25,077 nt of DNA, taken from NCBI GenBank assembly GCA_000320545.1, contig ADNK01000443.1, forward strand, positions 47,501 through 72,577. Reading direction: 5' to 3'. Below, piece after piece: positions 1 through 12,079 of this stretch. Every line of letters begins with the position of its first letter. Position 1 is the first letter of the stretch. The notes under the pieces are model-generated. The model was not told where the DNA came from. It searched no databases and was given only the letters and a program-made list of their open reading frames with translations. Both the position numbers and the translations under genes were made by a program. This DNA is from Bigelowiella natans CCMP2755. Lineage: Eukaryota; Cercozoa; Chlorarachniophyceae.

Positions 1-810
1 GTCAGGTCCAATCTAAAAGAAGGCGGATGATAATGATGATGATGATGACGATGACGACGATGATGATGATAATAGTGATGATGGTGATGCTAATGATGCA
101 GAGGAGGGAGGAGGGAAGGGTGTGTGCATGGAAGAAGAAGAGAGAAAAAGATGCTTCAGCAGCCAGAATCATAGATGCTGCTCCACCGCTAGCTAGGAAG
201 AACCGAAAACAGCCATGGATTTTTTGACCCGCGACGCGGCGGCCAAACCATCATCGCTGTTTTCGCGAATGAAAGAAATGTCGATCGCGAATGCTGTGCT
301 GTTGTTGATTCTGAGTTGATGTCGCTTATGATGTTCCTATCGATGGGAAAACTATCGTTCATTTCTGCTGCTGCTGCTGCTGCTGCTATATTCCTACGAT
401 AAGCGGCCGTGATTCCTTCGATGGCCAGAGACTAGCGACCTGATGCGCGATGATACCAATAATCATTTTTTAATTACAAAACGAGAAAAAGGACAAGATC
501 ATAAGCAATACTATTGCCTCGTTCAGAGCCTCTCGGGCTCGCACATCGACGAGGAAGATTCAGGTGCGACATGCATACAACACAATACAATACAATACAA
601 TACAATACATACAACAACACGCACGATAAAGCACATAATTGGCCGCGATGTGGGGGGAGAGAATCGTCGGTTTTCCTCCCCCGTCAGCAGTCCAACAACT
701 CCGACCAGGCACTGGTTGCAGATTGAAGATGATGATGATGTGCATCGATGATCCAGAGAGACACGGATGATGGATGGTCATTTCGGGGCTTTTGGAATGC
801 ATTACTACCG

Positions 811-845
<35 letters not shown>

Positions 846-1396
846 GCAGCAGCAAGATTGGTAACAAACCATCGCGTGCAGCTTGCGGAATGCCCTGGCC
901 ATCTAAGGGTGTCAGTCACGGGAAGACGTTACTAATGTTAGAATCATCATCGTCATCATCATCATCATCATCATCATTCATCTTCATCATCATCATTCGT
1001 CGTTGTCGTCGTCATCATCGCCGCACGTACGGTATTTGTGGGAACGCGAGCGCCCACTCCGTGAGCTATGTCGATCTGTGAGCAGTGACCAATCAGACGA
1101 TGATCGATGATGAAGGAGGGAAAAGGAGGAGACGGAAACCAACAACAGAAGGTCAAAAATACGATAATGATACGATGTGATCACGATGAAGATTCACAGA
1201 AGCTCTCAGACACACACACACCACACCGCACATATATACATGTTAATATCTTGTATGCGAAGGGAGAGGAGGGGAAGGGAGCAATGTTGTCATGTCCACC
1301 AGCACCAGCACCAGCACCTCATTTCCGAGCTCAAATCCAAGGATGTCGTACTCCTGAGCCCTTGTGTACTGTAAGAAGGCCTAATAGACGACGGTA

Positions 1397-1427
<31 letters not shown>

Positions 1428-1731
1428 GATGATGATGATATCAATCAATGCCGACCACCATACAGCACATCATTTTCTGTTCTCATACGCCATGTCACCT
1501 CGACGTTTTTGTAGTCCCACTCCCCTCCCCTCCAGAAGGGATCTTCGGGCTAATATATTGATAAGGCAGCAGGTTGTTACGCACTGACTTTATGATGGTC
1601 ATATACCCCCCTCCCTCCCCTTCTTCTTCTCTACCTTCGATTTAAGGCCACCAGCGAGGTTCAGGTCGAACACAACGGAACAACCCAAGTCCTGTGAAGT
1701 ATGATACGCGCATTCGGTACTAATCTCTCTC

Positions 1732-1780
<49 letters not shown>

Positions 1781-2070
1781 AAGCACTCAGTAAATATGTC
1801 TGTCTGTCTCCGTGTCTGTGTGTGTATATATATCTGGTGTAACGCATACCCAGAAACCACCCTAGCGCACATGGCTACTGCTCTCAGGCTACCATTATCA
1901 TCATCACCATCATCATCATCATCATCATCACTACTACCACTACTATTACTACTACTACCCTGCAAAATTTATTGAGCTCGTCCCACCGTCCCATCGTCAG
2001 GCAGCCCCCTCGAAATCCTGGTGAGAGTAGATCCAGCTATATCATCATCATGATGCTCATGATGCTCATG

Positions 2071-2102
<32 letters not shown>

Positions 2103-2139
2103 ATATCTTACATTTTACACCACCCTCATCCTCATCCTC

Positions 2140-2170
<31 letters not shown>

Positions 2171-2426
2171 CCGAGAGGGTCGTCAGCGTCTGGCACGATA
2201 GGACGGCATTCTGGTGGAAGCTTCCCAGATGTCGTTGGAACCTGAGGTTGCGTTGTACGGTGCCAAGGGACATCCATCAACAACGACGCCACAATCACAC
2301 AGAGGCCGCAATCACACAAACTCGTACGCGGAGAAGATTAGTAAACAACCTTGTAGATGATGTGATCGGTGAGAGATCCTCCTGGCGTCGTTGTTTCGAA
2401 AATTCAGTCGATACGTTGAGAAAGAG

Positions 2427-2473
<47 letters not shown>

Positions 2474-2772
2474 AAGAAAAACTGTCTTCTATTGGTGTAG
2501 CGTCGTTTTCTTAAAATCTCAACCTAGCCTCAGAACCACAGGAGAAAGCGTTTTAACGGCACTAATTGAGTTATATGAATGATCTTGCTGCTGCTGATGC
2601 TGCTGCTGAAAACGACGATGATGTTGATGACGGCAATGATATTCTCATGCAAGATGATGATGATGATGATGGTGTTGATGATGATAAGGACGGCAACGAT
2701 ATTCTCATGCAACCCCGTGCGCTACTGTTCCCATTATCTTCACCCTACCTTCTGCTTTGGCGGTACATAGAG

Positions 2773-2809
<37 letters not shown>

Positions 2810-3252
2810 TGTACATATAGAACGATATGGACGCACATACTTTCGTAACAGAGGATGGTTCAAGTCCGCATTTAACATCGACGCATTGTGCCATGGACAG
2901 TGGCCGTAGTCGCATTTCTCCTACGTGAGATTAAATTTTTGGAGTGAGATGATGATTTTCACGACGACGATATCCTCTATGAGATGTCTTGCTTCTTGGA
3001 GAACCAAGAAGAAGAGGCAAATTATACGCAACGACTACTCCTTTGCATTGTATCTCCCAACAAAACAAAAGAAAATCCTCATTAGTAGAAAAACGAATTA
3101 TTTCTTTCGTTGCCTTTCACTGCAAGTAAGAGGGAATTATAAGAGGGAATTATAAGACTCGGTATTATGGGGTAGTACGTGTGTACGTACATACATACCG
3201 CGGGCCACCAGTCCATCGTCACGCAAACGAAATTTCCATTTGTAGTGCCAAT
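1..3252 (-). CDS. GH79 heparanase-like glycoside hydrolase, 13 exons, partial at both ends
   Basis: The family hydrolyses glucuronic-acid-containing glycans and is usually secreted or lysosomal. Exons in coding order: 3252-3199, 2920-2841, 2561-2524, 2381-2350, 2241-2172, 2017-1959, 1691-1635, 1549-1499, 1368-1318, 1075-1031, 902-870, 439-398, 12-1. All have GT-AG borders, and phases agree at every join, giving about 208 codons. Landmarks typical of plant GH79: VTMDWWPAEKCDYG, then NAVKTLSPVVLRLGGSLTD, GGCLTMGRWDELN, VVFDLNLAGG and DILGFELGNE, ending with SRPLI joined to IGPD at the window edge. The GNE glutamate ends exon 9 and matches the proton donor of human heparanase (Glu225). The nucleophile Glu lies beyond the left edge. 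The first exon with a signal peptide is not identified; 3947-3891 is a weak candidate. Introns hold GAT, TC, GA, TA and TAC repeats. The family call is firm; the substrate is unknown. Confidence 0.9.
24..80. repeat. (GAT)n microsatellite
   Basis: Imperfect GAT/GAC repeat in the GH79 intron next to the leftmost exon. Confidence 0.9.
575..608. repeat. Pentanucleotide (ACAAT)n repeat
   Basis: About five copies of ACAAT in the GH79 intron between exons 11 and 12; the only clear pentanucleotide repeat in the window. Confidence 0.85.
807..845. repeat. (TAC)n microsatellite
   Basis: Trinucleotide repeat just downstream (minus sense) of GH79 exon 902-870. Confidence 0.9.
940..1020. repeat. (ATC)n microsatellite
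   Basis: Imperfect ATC/GTC repeat filling the intron between GH79 exons 1075-1031 and 902-870. Confidence 0.9.
1396..1440. repeat. (GAT)n microsatellite
   Basis: Lies in the intron between GH79 exons 1549-1499 and 1368-1318. Confidence 0.9.
1722..1774. repeat. (TC)n microsatellite
   Basis: Pure TC run in the intron before GH79 exon 1691-1635. Confidence 0.95.
2041..2171. repeat. Two (ATC)n tracts
   Basis: ATC repeats nearly fill the intron between GH79 exons 2241-2172 and 2017-1959; the second touches the splice donor. Confidence 0.9.
2434..2470. repeat. (AG)n microsatellite
   Basis: GA run in the intron between GH79 exons 2561-2524 and 2381-2350. Confidence 0.95.
2613..2712. repeat. 60-bp imperfect tandem duplication
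   Basis: A 24-nt core (GACGGCAAYGATATTCTCAT plus GCAA) occurs at about 2630 and again 60 nt later, with GAT repeats between. It is intronic in the GH79 gene. Confidence 0.75.
2774..2803. repeat. (TA)n microsatellite
   Basis: TA run close to the donor of GH79 exon 2920-2841. Confidence 0.9.
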
Positions 3253-5507
3253 CTGAGACAACAAACCATCGACAAATAACAGAGAGAAAGAACCGCAACG
3301 TTTGTCAATTCAACGAAATGCAACGGTATATTGTGGCCTTGCAAACGCTATCATCATAGAGGTGAAAGAAGTACTATGGCTATGTAAACACCATCACAGC
3401 GATGGAAAGAAGTAGGTCCCGTCATACCAGAAGCCTTATACTATCTGCAAGTGCGGCGCGTAAGCAACAATACCATTCGGTTTGATATCCTCAATCGAGA
3501 TGTAGCGTATCGTTTGGGTAGTCTAATACCATCAAGGACAGCAGTTCATATTATTAGGAAGGAGGCCCATTTTCGTATGCACGACAGATGCAGCACTATA
3601 CTTGTTGTACACATTCTGAACACACGCACATGAGCAAATAATCCCAACATCTGTGCACGTACTTGTGCGTGTATGTGTGAGTGAGCGTGAGCTGTGTTTG
3701 CGTACTGTTTTAGAATCAAAATATTTTGCCTTACTTGCATGCGGGACCCACCGGACAACCCGAGCTATGGCCGTTTCTAATGATGGCGTATGGTGTTATC
3801 ATGGTAAAATTCAAAGTCTCACGTTGGGTGTACTTCATCAAAAAAAGTGTGGAAATGACATGATACATCATATTTTGGAAGAAATTACACATCGATTGTA
3901 TCGCTGCTGATGCTACTGATAGACCCGAGAAGGGTAGCTTCCATGAGCTTGTCGACGGAGGAGGTGGGAAAGAAGGCCCTTGTAAAATTACATTCCGAAC
4001 GTGAAAATTTATAAGGCCGAAGTGCATCTTGGATTGGACGAAAAAGAAGAAGAAGGAGAAAAAATGCTTGAATTCTCAGAGAAATACGAGATTATTACCA
4101 CAACGCCGCGGAGGCAATAAAGGAGGCTGCCAAAGAGAATAGCGGTCCTGCCCGCGAAGTCTGAAGAAAGAGCAGAGGAGAAAAGTGTGAGAAAAGTTAG
4201 TAGGGGTGGTGAAGGTTGTTTCACATTCTTGAGAATAAGCTTACTCGTCTCCGCTTATCAGTCGGCGAGGTCTGTGAGCCGAAAAGAGGTGTTGTCTGAG
4301 AGGTTATACGTTTAAATGAGAGGGAAACAAAGAGTCAGTCGTTCGTAGCACAGCGCTGGATTTTAGATTACTTTCGGAAAATCTAAGTTCCACGAAAATC
4401 CAAGTTAAACATATTTCGAAGTTTAGCATACTTGGACCACAAATATCTTGTTCGTATCACACCATAGGAACTACCTCTGTAACCTGTGAGCTTCGGGAAA
4501 AGGTCTCTTCTCCCTGGCCCTGCATTGTAACACTCGAGATCCGAATCCGATCGGAACCTCCAATTCTCTCTTTGTGCAAAAGCCACTGCGTATATTTCTC
4601 CTCTGAGATTCGTCTGCTGACCGCGGGCCACGATCCCCTTGAAGAAGAGGAGGAAGGGAAGGAAGGGAAGGAGGAGAAGGAGAACGGGGCAAGATTCTTC
4701 GTTCGTGCGGGCGGGCAGGCCGGCGGGTGCAAATCGTAGATCCGACCGAGCAGTTGGCGGCGGAAGGACGACGGACGACAACAAAACGGAGGTAAGATTT
4801 ATTTGTCGGATCGACATTAACGCCGGAGATTCACCACCTGCGACTCGTTGCATCTGGGTAGAAATCAGTTCGCGACTGCTCACTCGTGCACCTCGAGCTG
4901 CTCGTTGCAGATTTCGTGGATTTGCAGCAAAAAAATCCGAAGAGAGTCGGGCATTCAATTAGATATACCGGTACCCAATTTTTATCAAGCCTAACTTGCG
5001 ACATGATGAGGACGATGTCTTAGTAAGAAAACCGAGGATATCTTGGCTTCATCTTTCTCGGTATCAGGATCGGTTTCTTCTTCCTGCCTTCAGCTAAGCA
5101 CACGCTCTGAGAAAAAGACTTGATGCGACATGGAAAACGTATTTCGTTTGGAGGTATAGTTTACCACTGGTGTGGAAAAATCAGAATTTTACGCCTTGGC
5201 AGGCGGATAGTTCTGTCTTCAGTTGGATCTTAACCTGCGCAGGCCAAGCAGTTATCGAATTGTTATCCGTTCGAAGAAACTAGTAATATTGCATCCTCCC
5301 CCACAAGCGCCAATAGCTCTGGTCGAAAGGATCAATAAGCTCTAAGACGTACGTGTGAATAGCATTACAACACACCTCCTTGTATTAGGTTTATTATTTT
5401 TTGGAACACTTGCAGTAGAAGGAGGTTCCACACGTAAATGAAGAAACGATGGTGTGGCTGAACTTTTCTCTCGCTCCTCTTACTATGATTCAGGAAACAA
5501 AAGTGAA
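3253..5507. other. Divergent spacer between the GH79 and EF-hand genes
   Basis: No confident coding exon is seen. It should hold the promoters and first exons of two genes that point away from each other. A possible minus-strand exon at 3947-3891 (19 codons, phase 0 at both ends, reading LMEATLLGSISSISSDTID) could precede the first recognised GH79 exon, but the intron to 3252 would be over 600 bp, long for this gene. A purine-rich and GC-rich stretch runs from about 4640 to 4790. It ends in a good donor (GGAG|GTAAGA after 4791) that could pair with the acceptor at 5493, so a noncoding first exon and a 5'UTR intron for the EF-hand gene are plausible. Confidence 0.4.
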
Positions 5508-5924
5508 ATGTCGCGAACATTGCCAGAAATATTGGAGGATGTAAAGGCTCAGCTTAAGGTTCGAAGGGGTTGCTCTATAAAGCAGCTTGCTAGGTAACTA
5601 CTTTTTCTTTTCTGGATAGTAAGTTCAGCACAGTAAATGAAGTTGTGAATTATCTCACATTTGATCCCGAATCTTCGCCCTGACAGGACCTTTAAACAAA
5701 ACGACCAGTCGGGCGACGGGTCATTTGACTTCGATGAATGGTCCATGGTAATGAGCCTTCCATGTTTGCCGCCTCATATTCGAATGGTGTCCATAAATTC
5801 TGAATCTTATCAAATTAGTGCCTTCAACGTGCTGGAATTTTCTTAAAAAACCACGAGATGAGCCGAGTCTTCCAGTAAGGCGCCACAAACACAAACACAC
5901 GCGCGCGCACACACCCACACACAC

Positions 5925-5972
<48 letters not shown>

Positions 5973-7284
5973 AGGGGGAAGGGAAATAGGCACAGGTAAA
6001 TCCCATACCCCCTACGAAAATTCGTACACAAACACAGAATATTGCTTATCTACATTAGCGCAAGAAGAGTTTTGTCTACTGTATATTCGTACTTATTGTT
6101 CTCTTTTACCCCCTTCGACTCACCAACCATCCAGATCGTTCGACACAGACAAAAGCGGAAGCATTTCATATGAGGAATTCCTCGTCGGGATCTCGGTCTG
6201 TTATTATTGCGAATAAATGCACCACCTGTTCTTTCTCGTCAATATTCCTCACCCTTGTTTTTGCTCTTGCAGAGAGGTAAGCTGTCCGGTCGCAGAGCCA
6301 AAATATGCCTCAAGGCCTTTGCCAAATTCGACAAAAATGACATCGGGATAGTCTACCTCAATGACATGAAGGCTGTTTATGACCCCACAACGCACCCCAA
6401 GGTCCATGGTTTGCACATGCTGACATTCTCCTCAATTAAGATAACTACTGTTTTATAAAATAAACCTCCATCAAGCTGATGCAACTGAGGCTTTAATAAC
6501 AGACAGCACACGACTCTCATGCATGTTACGTTATCTGCATTTATTTTCAGGTTCTCTCCGGCGAACTCAAGGAAGAGCAGGTAGGCACTCAAAAAAGCCT
6601 ATCATATTGTTTACTCATGCAATAATTCATTCCTTCTTTATCATTTAGGCGTACAAGAGCTTCATCAACAGTTTCAACGGGACCCTTCTTCATAAGGTGA
6701 AGAAAAAGCCGATTCGAGTCTCCCTGGAAGAGTTCATGGCATACATGGCCGAGCTCTCCTCTTACATCCCTGCAAGCGACGACAAATTTGTTCAAATGGT
6801 CGAGAAAGCCTTCAAAGTGAGGGAGGTGCCATCAGCGGAGATGAAAGAAATGGACAAGAAGAAGCTAGACTCACTCAAAGACGAGATCCGTGAGAAAGTT
6901 AGGCAGCGCACCAAGTGCTCAAAATTCGAAAATGTCACCTTGTACCGGGCATGCCGCCACTTCGATACCGACGATAGTGGGGATATCGACTGTGACGAGT
7001 TTTCCCACGCTCTCAACACCTTGGGTATTCACTTACCTGAGAATGAAAAGGAGGCACTGTTTGAGTCTTTCAGACCGCAAAACGGAGCTATTAGCTACTG
7101 GGACTTTTCCAAAGCATTGTTCCGAGACACAGAACCTGATTTAAACACGAGCATGACGAAAACAATTGGACGAAAAGAAAAGGTGCCATCCGGCCCAAAT
7201 AAGGTTGTCACACAGTCAGTCGTGCATAATGTTTTCGTGTTTTCTACCCGCCACCCCTTCCCACCCCCCCCCCCCTTTCATTGA
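5508..7284 (+). CDS. Calcyphosin-like EF-hand calcium-binding protein, 7 exons
   Basis: Exons: 5508-5593, 5687-5747, 5819-5874, 6135-6195, 6273-6401, 6551-6580, then 6649 onward. All junction phases agree. The ATG at 5508 follows an acceptor at 5493 by 15 nt. EF loop 1 (residues 35-46, DQSGDGSFDFDE) and loop 2 (71-82, DTDKSGSISYEE) are canonical. Loop 3 (108-119) has Ile at position 5 and is probably dead. The segment HPKVLSGELKEEQ and the SLEEFMAYMAELSS block follow the calcyphosin layout. Beyond that, a lysine-rich linker leads to a fourth canonical loop (247-258, DTDDSGDIDCDE) and a degenerate fifth, an extension absent from short calcyphosins. The 3' end is uncertain. The frame stays open to TGA 7282-7284 with AATAAA at 7365, or it splices after 7182 to 7374-7424 or 7382-7462. 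A calcium sensor role is inferred from the family. Confidence 0.9.
5888..5969. repeat. Compound (CA)n(GA)n microsatellite
   Basis: Fills most of the 260-bp third intron of the EF-hand gene. Confidence 0.95.
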
Positions 7285-7364
7285 AACGGAAGATTTCTGA
7301 CAGGGTTGGTTTGTTGGTCATTTATTTATTATTGTGCTGTGGCTGCTTTCCCTTCATCTCGTGA

Positions 7365-7370
7365 AATAAA
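7365..7370 (+). promoter_or_regulatory. Candidate poly(A) signal AATAAA of the EF-hand gene
   Basis: AATAAA lies about 80 nt after the TGA at 7284, the distance expected for a short 3'UTR. Confidence 0.4.
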
Positions 7371-7381
7371 TAGATCCTTAG

Positions 7382-7462
7382 CCCTATCGCAAAGAAAAAG
7401 ATTCCTCAGTGGGCCATGCCTTAAATTCGTCCGAGGAGGAAAGTTGTGATCAGCTATCATGA
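7382..7462 (+). CDS. Possible alternative last exon of the EF-hand gene
   Basis: An acceptor at 7381 opens 27 codons ending in TGA (…HALNSSEEESCDQLS), in phase with the donor after 7182. A competing acceptor at 7373 opens 17 codons ending in TAA at 7424 (…KKKIPQWAMP), also in phase. Both cannot be the normal end, and AATAAA at 7365-7370 argues that transcription may already end near there with the stop at 7284. Only cDNA can choose. Confidence 0.3.
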   Translation, partial: PYRKEKDSSVGHALNSSEEESCDQLS

Positions 7463-7699
7463 TGTATCTTGTAGAAGTCCAATTGTGTTCTCCATCTGTC
7501 ACTTGCACGCAACGAGAATCTCCGAAGCTTTGGATTGGGCCATTTATGGCTCATTGCTGCTCCGCCTGTTTGGCACCAATTGGATATCGTTATGAAATTG
7601 TTTATTTTAAAAAAAATCCTCTTACATAGTATTCTCACCAGCAAAATGAAGGATCGTTTTTGGCTGTTGCAGACCTTACGATGTATGCCACTTGCTATG

Positions 7700-7741
<42 letters not shown>

Positions 7742-8159
7742 TACACATAAAATACATAATATTCATTGCGTGGCACAGCATGTACGTCGGTAGCGACGTT
7801 AATTAATATGTGGCTCATGCGTATTGTCATATACATATTGCCTCCTGGATGCGTGTACATAAAACTAAGGCGCGATATAGCGATATGTGACACTGAAGGC
7901 ATGCGATGTACACATGTCGTAGACGGCTACATGTATAGGGACATATATGTCCATATATCAGCGATCGCGAGCAATACGATAAGCCTGCGCATGCATGTTT
8001 AGATTTACTTGTTTATTTTTAAAAATAAACATAAAATATACATATTTGACGAACTGATATATATTTACTATGCTGTGATACAGCTACTCTAGCCCAGCGT
8101 GGACGTACGTACGTAGATGTGCAGAATGCACCGCAGAGACTAGCTATACGCTGTCGCCG
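7463..8159. other. Tail-to-tail spacer between the EF-hand and RhoGAP genes
   Basis: No coding exon is recognised. It holds a (CA)n tract at about 7703-7736, several ACATAT/ATGTAC-rich stretches, and an AT-rich 20-bp palindrome at 8011-8030 described separately. Confidence 0.6.
8011..8030. promoter_or_regulatory. Perfect 20-bp palindrome with AATAAA on both strands
   Basis: GTTTATTTTT is followed directly by its exact reverse complement. AATAAA occurs at 8024-8029 on the plus strand and symmetrically at 8012-8017 on the minus strand. It lies 130 nt past the stop of the minus-strand RhoGAP gene, so it can serve as that gene's poly(A) signal. It could also end transcripts from the convergent EF-hand gene. 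Confidence 0.45.
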
Positions 8160-9261
8160 CTATTGCTTCTCATTCTCCTCGGCAGCGTTGGCCTTTTTAC
8201 TTTCGTCAGCTGTTCTTTTCTCAGCAGCGGAACAACTACCCGGTTTTTTAGGGGGAGGGGGTGGGGGGTGTCGCTTTTTTACGCCGCTACTCTTAAGCTT
8301 TACCGACTTGAGCATATCTTTTGAGACGGAAATCTGTGGCGTTGATGCGCCAGACGGGCTTCTGCTCCTCGACCTGGAAGAAGAGCTCTTGTTACGAGCA
8401 CGACGCCTCGAGGATTCTCCCTCTTCCTCTTCCATGTGCCTCACCGGACTGGCTTCCCTGCTTCTGCTCAGATTTTGTGCTTCCCGAAAGGTAGATGAGC
8501 TGATGACGTGAGCCCTCGTGTGATGTGGCTTGTTCATGGGACCCTCCTTTCCCTCTCTAGCCCTTGCGCTCAACCCCGGCAACGACGAGTCGCTCTCCAG
8601 TGAGGAGGCAGTGGGGGAGCGACTTCGCAGCGACATCTTTCTGGCATTCCACCTGTTGCGCCTGGCCTTTATTCTCTTCATTTTGTTCTGCACGCTCGAG
8701 GGGCTTGCGACTTCTTTGATCTGAGTATATCCAAGAGGAGGAGGTGGAGGAGGTGGGAGAAAGGAGTTTATTAGCCAGCAGCAAGCTTTATCACCAACAT
8801 AATAATCACATGATGATCCTACACTTTCCACTCCTCTCTCTCTCTTTCTCTCTCTGTTTCTCCCGCACCCCCTCTCCCCGTCTTTGCCACCTCTTTCAAA
8901 ACTGAGGGTCTCAATGATGTCTTCATCTTGTTGCTATTATCACTTCCGCTGAAATTATCGATATCGAGTCGTGCATTCAGCGCGGAGCTTGATGGATCAA
9001 ATTTCATAGCCGTGGGCTCTTCCTTGATACGCGCGCGTCCGAAGACCTCTTCATTGTACTGTTTGGAAGAAGCAACATCACCACCACTATCATCGTCATC
9101 ATCATCGTCACAATTAATACTAATTTCAGTCAAGCGTGCCATTCTACCGAAGATACCGACTTATATATATATATATATTCTTTCCCAGCACCAATTTGTG
9201 GTATCTTTAAGTTCAGATATACCCTCTTCTCTCTCTCTTTCTTTCTTATTCCCTCTTCCAC

Positions 9262-9296
<35 letters not shown>

Positions 9297-10437
9297 AGAC
9301 ATCAATGTAAATGCGTGCGCGTGTAAACATAATCATCCCCGCGACTACCAAGATGAGCTTTTCCACCGATTCGATGGACATCGGGATATTGCGGATGTTG
9401 GCCGGATCATTCTCGTTCTTTGAGCGCATGAGAGAGGGTGCCCAGCACGTCGCCACGTTCTTCGGCAGCATCTTGTTCACATCGGCCTTGTCCGTAATCT
9501 GGATTGCATTGAATTTCGAGTCAGGCAAAGGCCGATCCACTTGAGTGTGCGATTGCGTGCAGTGAAGATTAGGAGAAGAGAAAGAGAAGGCTTTTCCAAT
9601 TTCTCCTGCTTTTGGTATACTATATCCCCCCCCACAACCGACCCCCCCTCCTCCTCCTCCTTCTCCTCTTTCTTCTTGCATGCAGTGTGAAAGTCGATGA
9701 GCACAACACCGTAACGCTATAACCGACGGCCGACCGACCTTCTTGAGGAAATAGGTGAGATATCGTAGAATGTTTCTAGTCAGAGGATCCATCGTCGACA
9801 TCACGATCTGAGAAGTGAACAATCCGATGAAGGATGGCGGAGGGAGCTTGATGATGATGATGATGATGATGATACACCCCAGAAAGGATCATGCCGAAAC
9901 ATCAAAGAAGCGGCGACAAATTCCCTCCTCGCAATTGTGCGGAGAGCGCAAAGAAAAGGGTGGAAGAGAAAGGGGGAGGGGAGCAGTTACTAGTGTTTAC
10001 TACTACTTGTACAACTACTACTACAACTACTACTACTACTACTACCTTATACTTTTCGACCATGTCCTCAGTGCTGGAAGACTACAAAATAGTTGCGGGA
10101 ACAGATCATTGTAAGAAGGAGGCGGGTTGACCGGCAATGATTGGGAAACTAATACAATTATTTATCTAAATCCTCCCCTCGCCCGCCCCCACCGACCCCC
10201 TCTCTTCCCCTCTTCTCTAATCTTTAAGAAGTCATGTAGCAATCGGCGAAAGCTACTATATTCTCTAATCGGTTCTTCGTCATCTATCTATCTATCTATC
10301 TTGGGCTGCTATTCTTCGTACAGCTTACATCTGAGGGAACGGTGATAAATCCCTTGTAGTGTGTGTATGGGATCAGCGGTTCTGGGAGCTCACGGAAGTA
10401 GAGCTTTAAGAGGCCGGCCACCTGCAAAATCCAACAT

Positions 10438-10497
<60 letters not shown>

Positions 10498-11612
10498 AGA
10501 GGGAGAGTTGTAAGGCACTATTTTTGTAATTAAAACAATATTCGATTCCATCCAGATCAAGCAAAAATTGGCTTTTTCGGTGCCGTGCCGCACAGTTGCT
10601 TATCACGTGCGCTTTAAGGAAGGCAATGAAAGGCAGGGTGGGAAGGGGGGGAGGGAGGGGTTACAGGAGCAGGATACTCGAAGTAAAGCCAATAAACAAA
10701 TAAACTGTCATCACCTCGTTAATCCCTTGCAGGCTAACTTCCTGGCGGCGGTCGTAGAGACTTTTCATCTCTCCGACTTTCTTCGCATCACCTGGGACAC
10801 GGAAGATTCCCTGATGCAGGCAGCAGCAGCAGCAGCAGCAGTAGTGTTAGAAGGAGGAGATGGGGGGCTGTTGATGAAGTCGGCCTAGGAGGGGCAAAGG
10901 CTTGCATCCCTTCTTCATGATGCATATCGGTATATTATCATTCAATATAGATACGCGTGTGATGATGGTGATGGTGATGATGATGGTGCTGATGATGCAA
11001 CTTCTATTTCTACACGTATATGTGAAACAACCTCAGAATCCAGTCCATGCTCTGTCAAGAACTCCACGCAATCGTAGATAGGCTGTGGAATCTTAACCTC
11101 ACTCGAGTTCAACCCAATTTTGAGCGGCTCGCCGAAGATCTTTGGCTAAGGAATAAATGAGGGGGGGAGAGGCAGGGTGAGGTGAGACTTGTTGAAACCG
11201 CAATAAAGCGCCATTCCCACAGGCATTTAATATTTGTATCATGTCCTTTACGTCATGCAACGAACAACGAGGCTTTGCTATCATCTTTTGAAGGGAAATC
11301 GCGGTTCACTTTAAGTCTCGACCGGTGTCACAGTGTCGCAGCAGCTACTCGTTTCAAGTACTCACCCATTCCAGTCAAATGCATTGATTCATTCGTTATC
11401 AATTCACTCATTTTATTCTTCTTCGTGGTTGGTGTTTCAACTTACAGCTCTCCGGATGCTCCCCGCTTGCTTCTTCCCCTCAGCGCTGTTCCAATCGATG
11501 ATCTTCGACGCACGGTAGATATAGAAGCGGAATTCGAGAAGGATCTCACCAGCCATATGGGTGCTCTTCAGGTCCCGTACCAACTCAAACCACGACCGGT
11601 GACTGCATCACC

Positions 11613-11654
<42 letters not shown>

Positions 11655-11977
11655 TATAAATATAAAGTTCTAGTATCACGAGAATGAAGCGAGGGAGAAT
11701 GTAGCGATATAAGGAAGGAAAAAAAATGGAGGAGGAAGAGGATAGATGGTGCTCTCCTTCTTCTTTTCTTTTTAAAATCAATCGCTCGCTGTCCGACGAC
11801 GATGACGTCGTTTTTCTACGAAGGGCGACCTGTAGCTGCAGCACATCCTTGCGTATTCTCCGGTGCAGAGGAATAAGTTCTCATACGCCGCATTATTACT
11901 ATTGTATCCTCCACTCTTGTTCTCTTCGTTGTAGAAGGCGACCGGCTGCATTATTTGCCAGTGAGCGAGTGCATCGA

Positions 11978-12017
<40 letters not shown>

Positions 12018-12021
12018 TAAT

Positions 12022-12079
<58 letters not shown>

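Noticed and set aside
514-557. Plus-strand exon-like segment reading SLSGSHIDEEDS
   Set aside because: Inside a GH79 intron on the other strand, with no partner exon in phase.
560-919. Long minus frame with poly-Val, and similar frames with poly-Ile, poly-Ser or poly-Asp
   Set aside because: These are translations of TAC, ATC and GAT microsatellites lying in GH79 introns.
4383-4958. Minus-strand open frame of 191 codons
   Set aside because: Biased composition from a purine-rich stretch, no domain, and several other frames open over the same span; more likely 5'UTR or promoter of the EF-hand gene.
9815-9960. Possible extra RhoGAP exon reading FVAASLMFRHDPFWG
   Set aside because: The flanking exons (KYK and IVMSTMDPL) join in phase and match the RhoGAP pattern without it.
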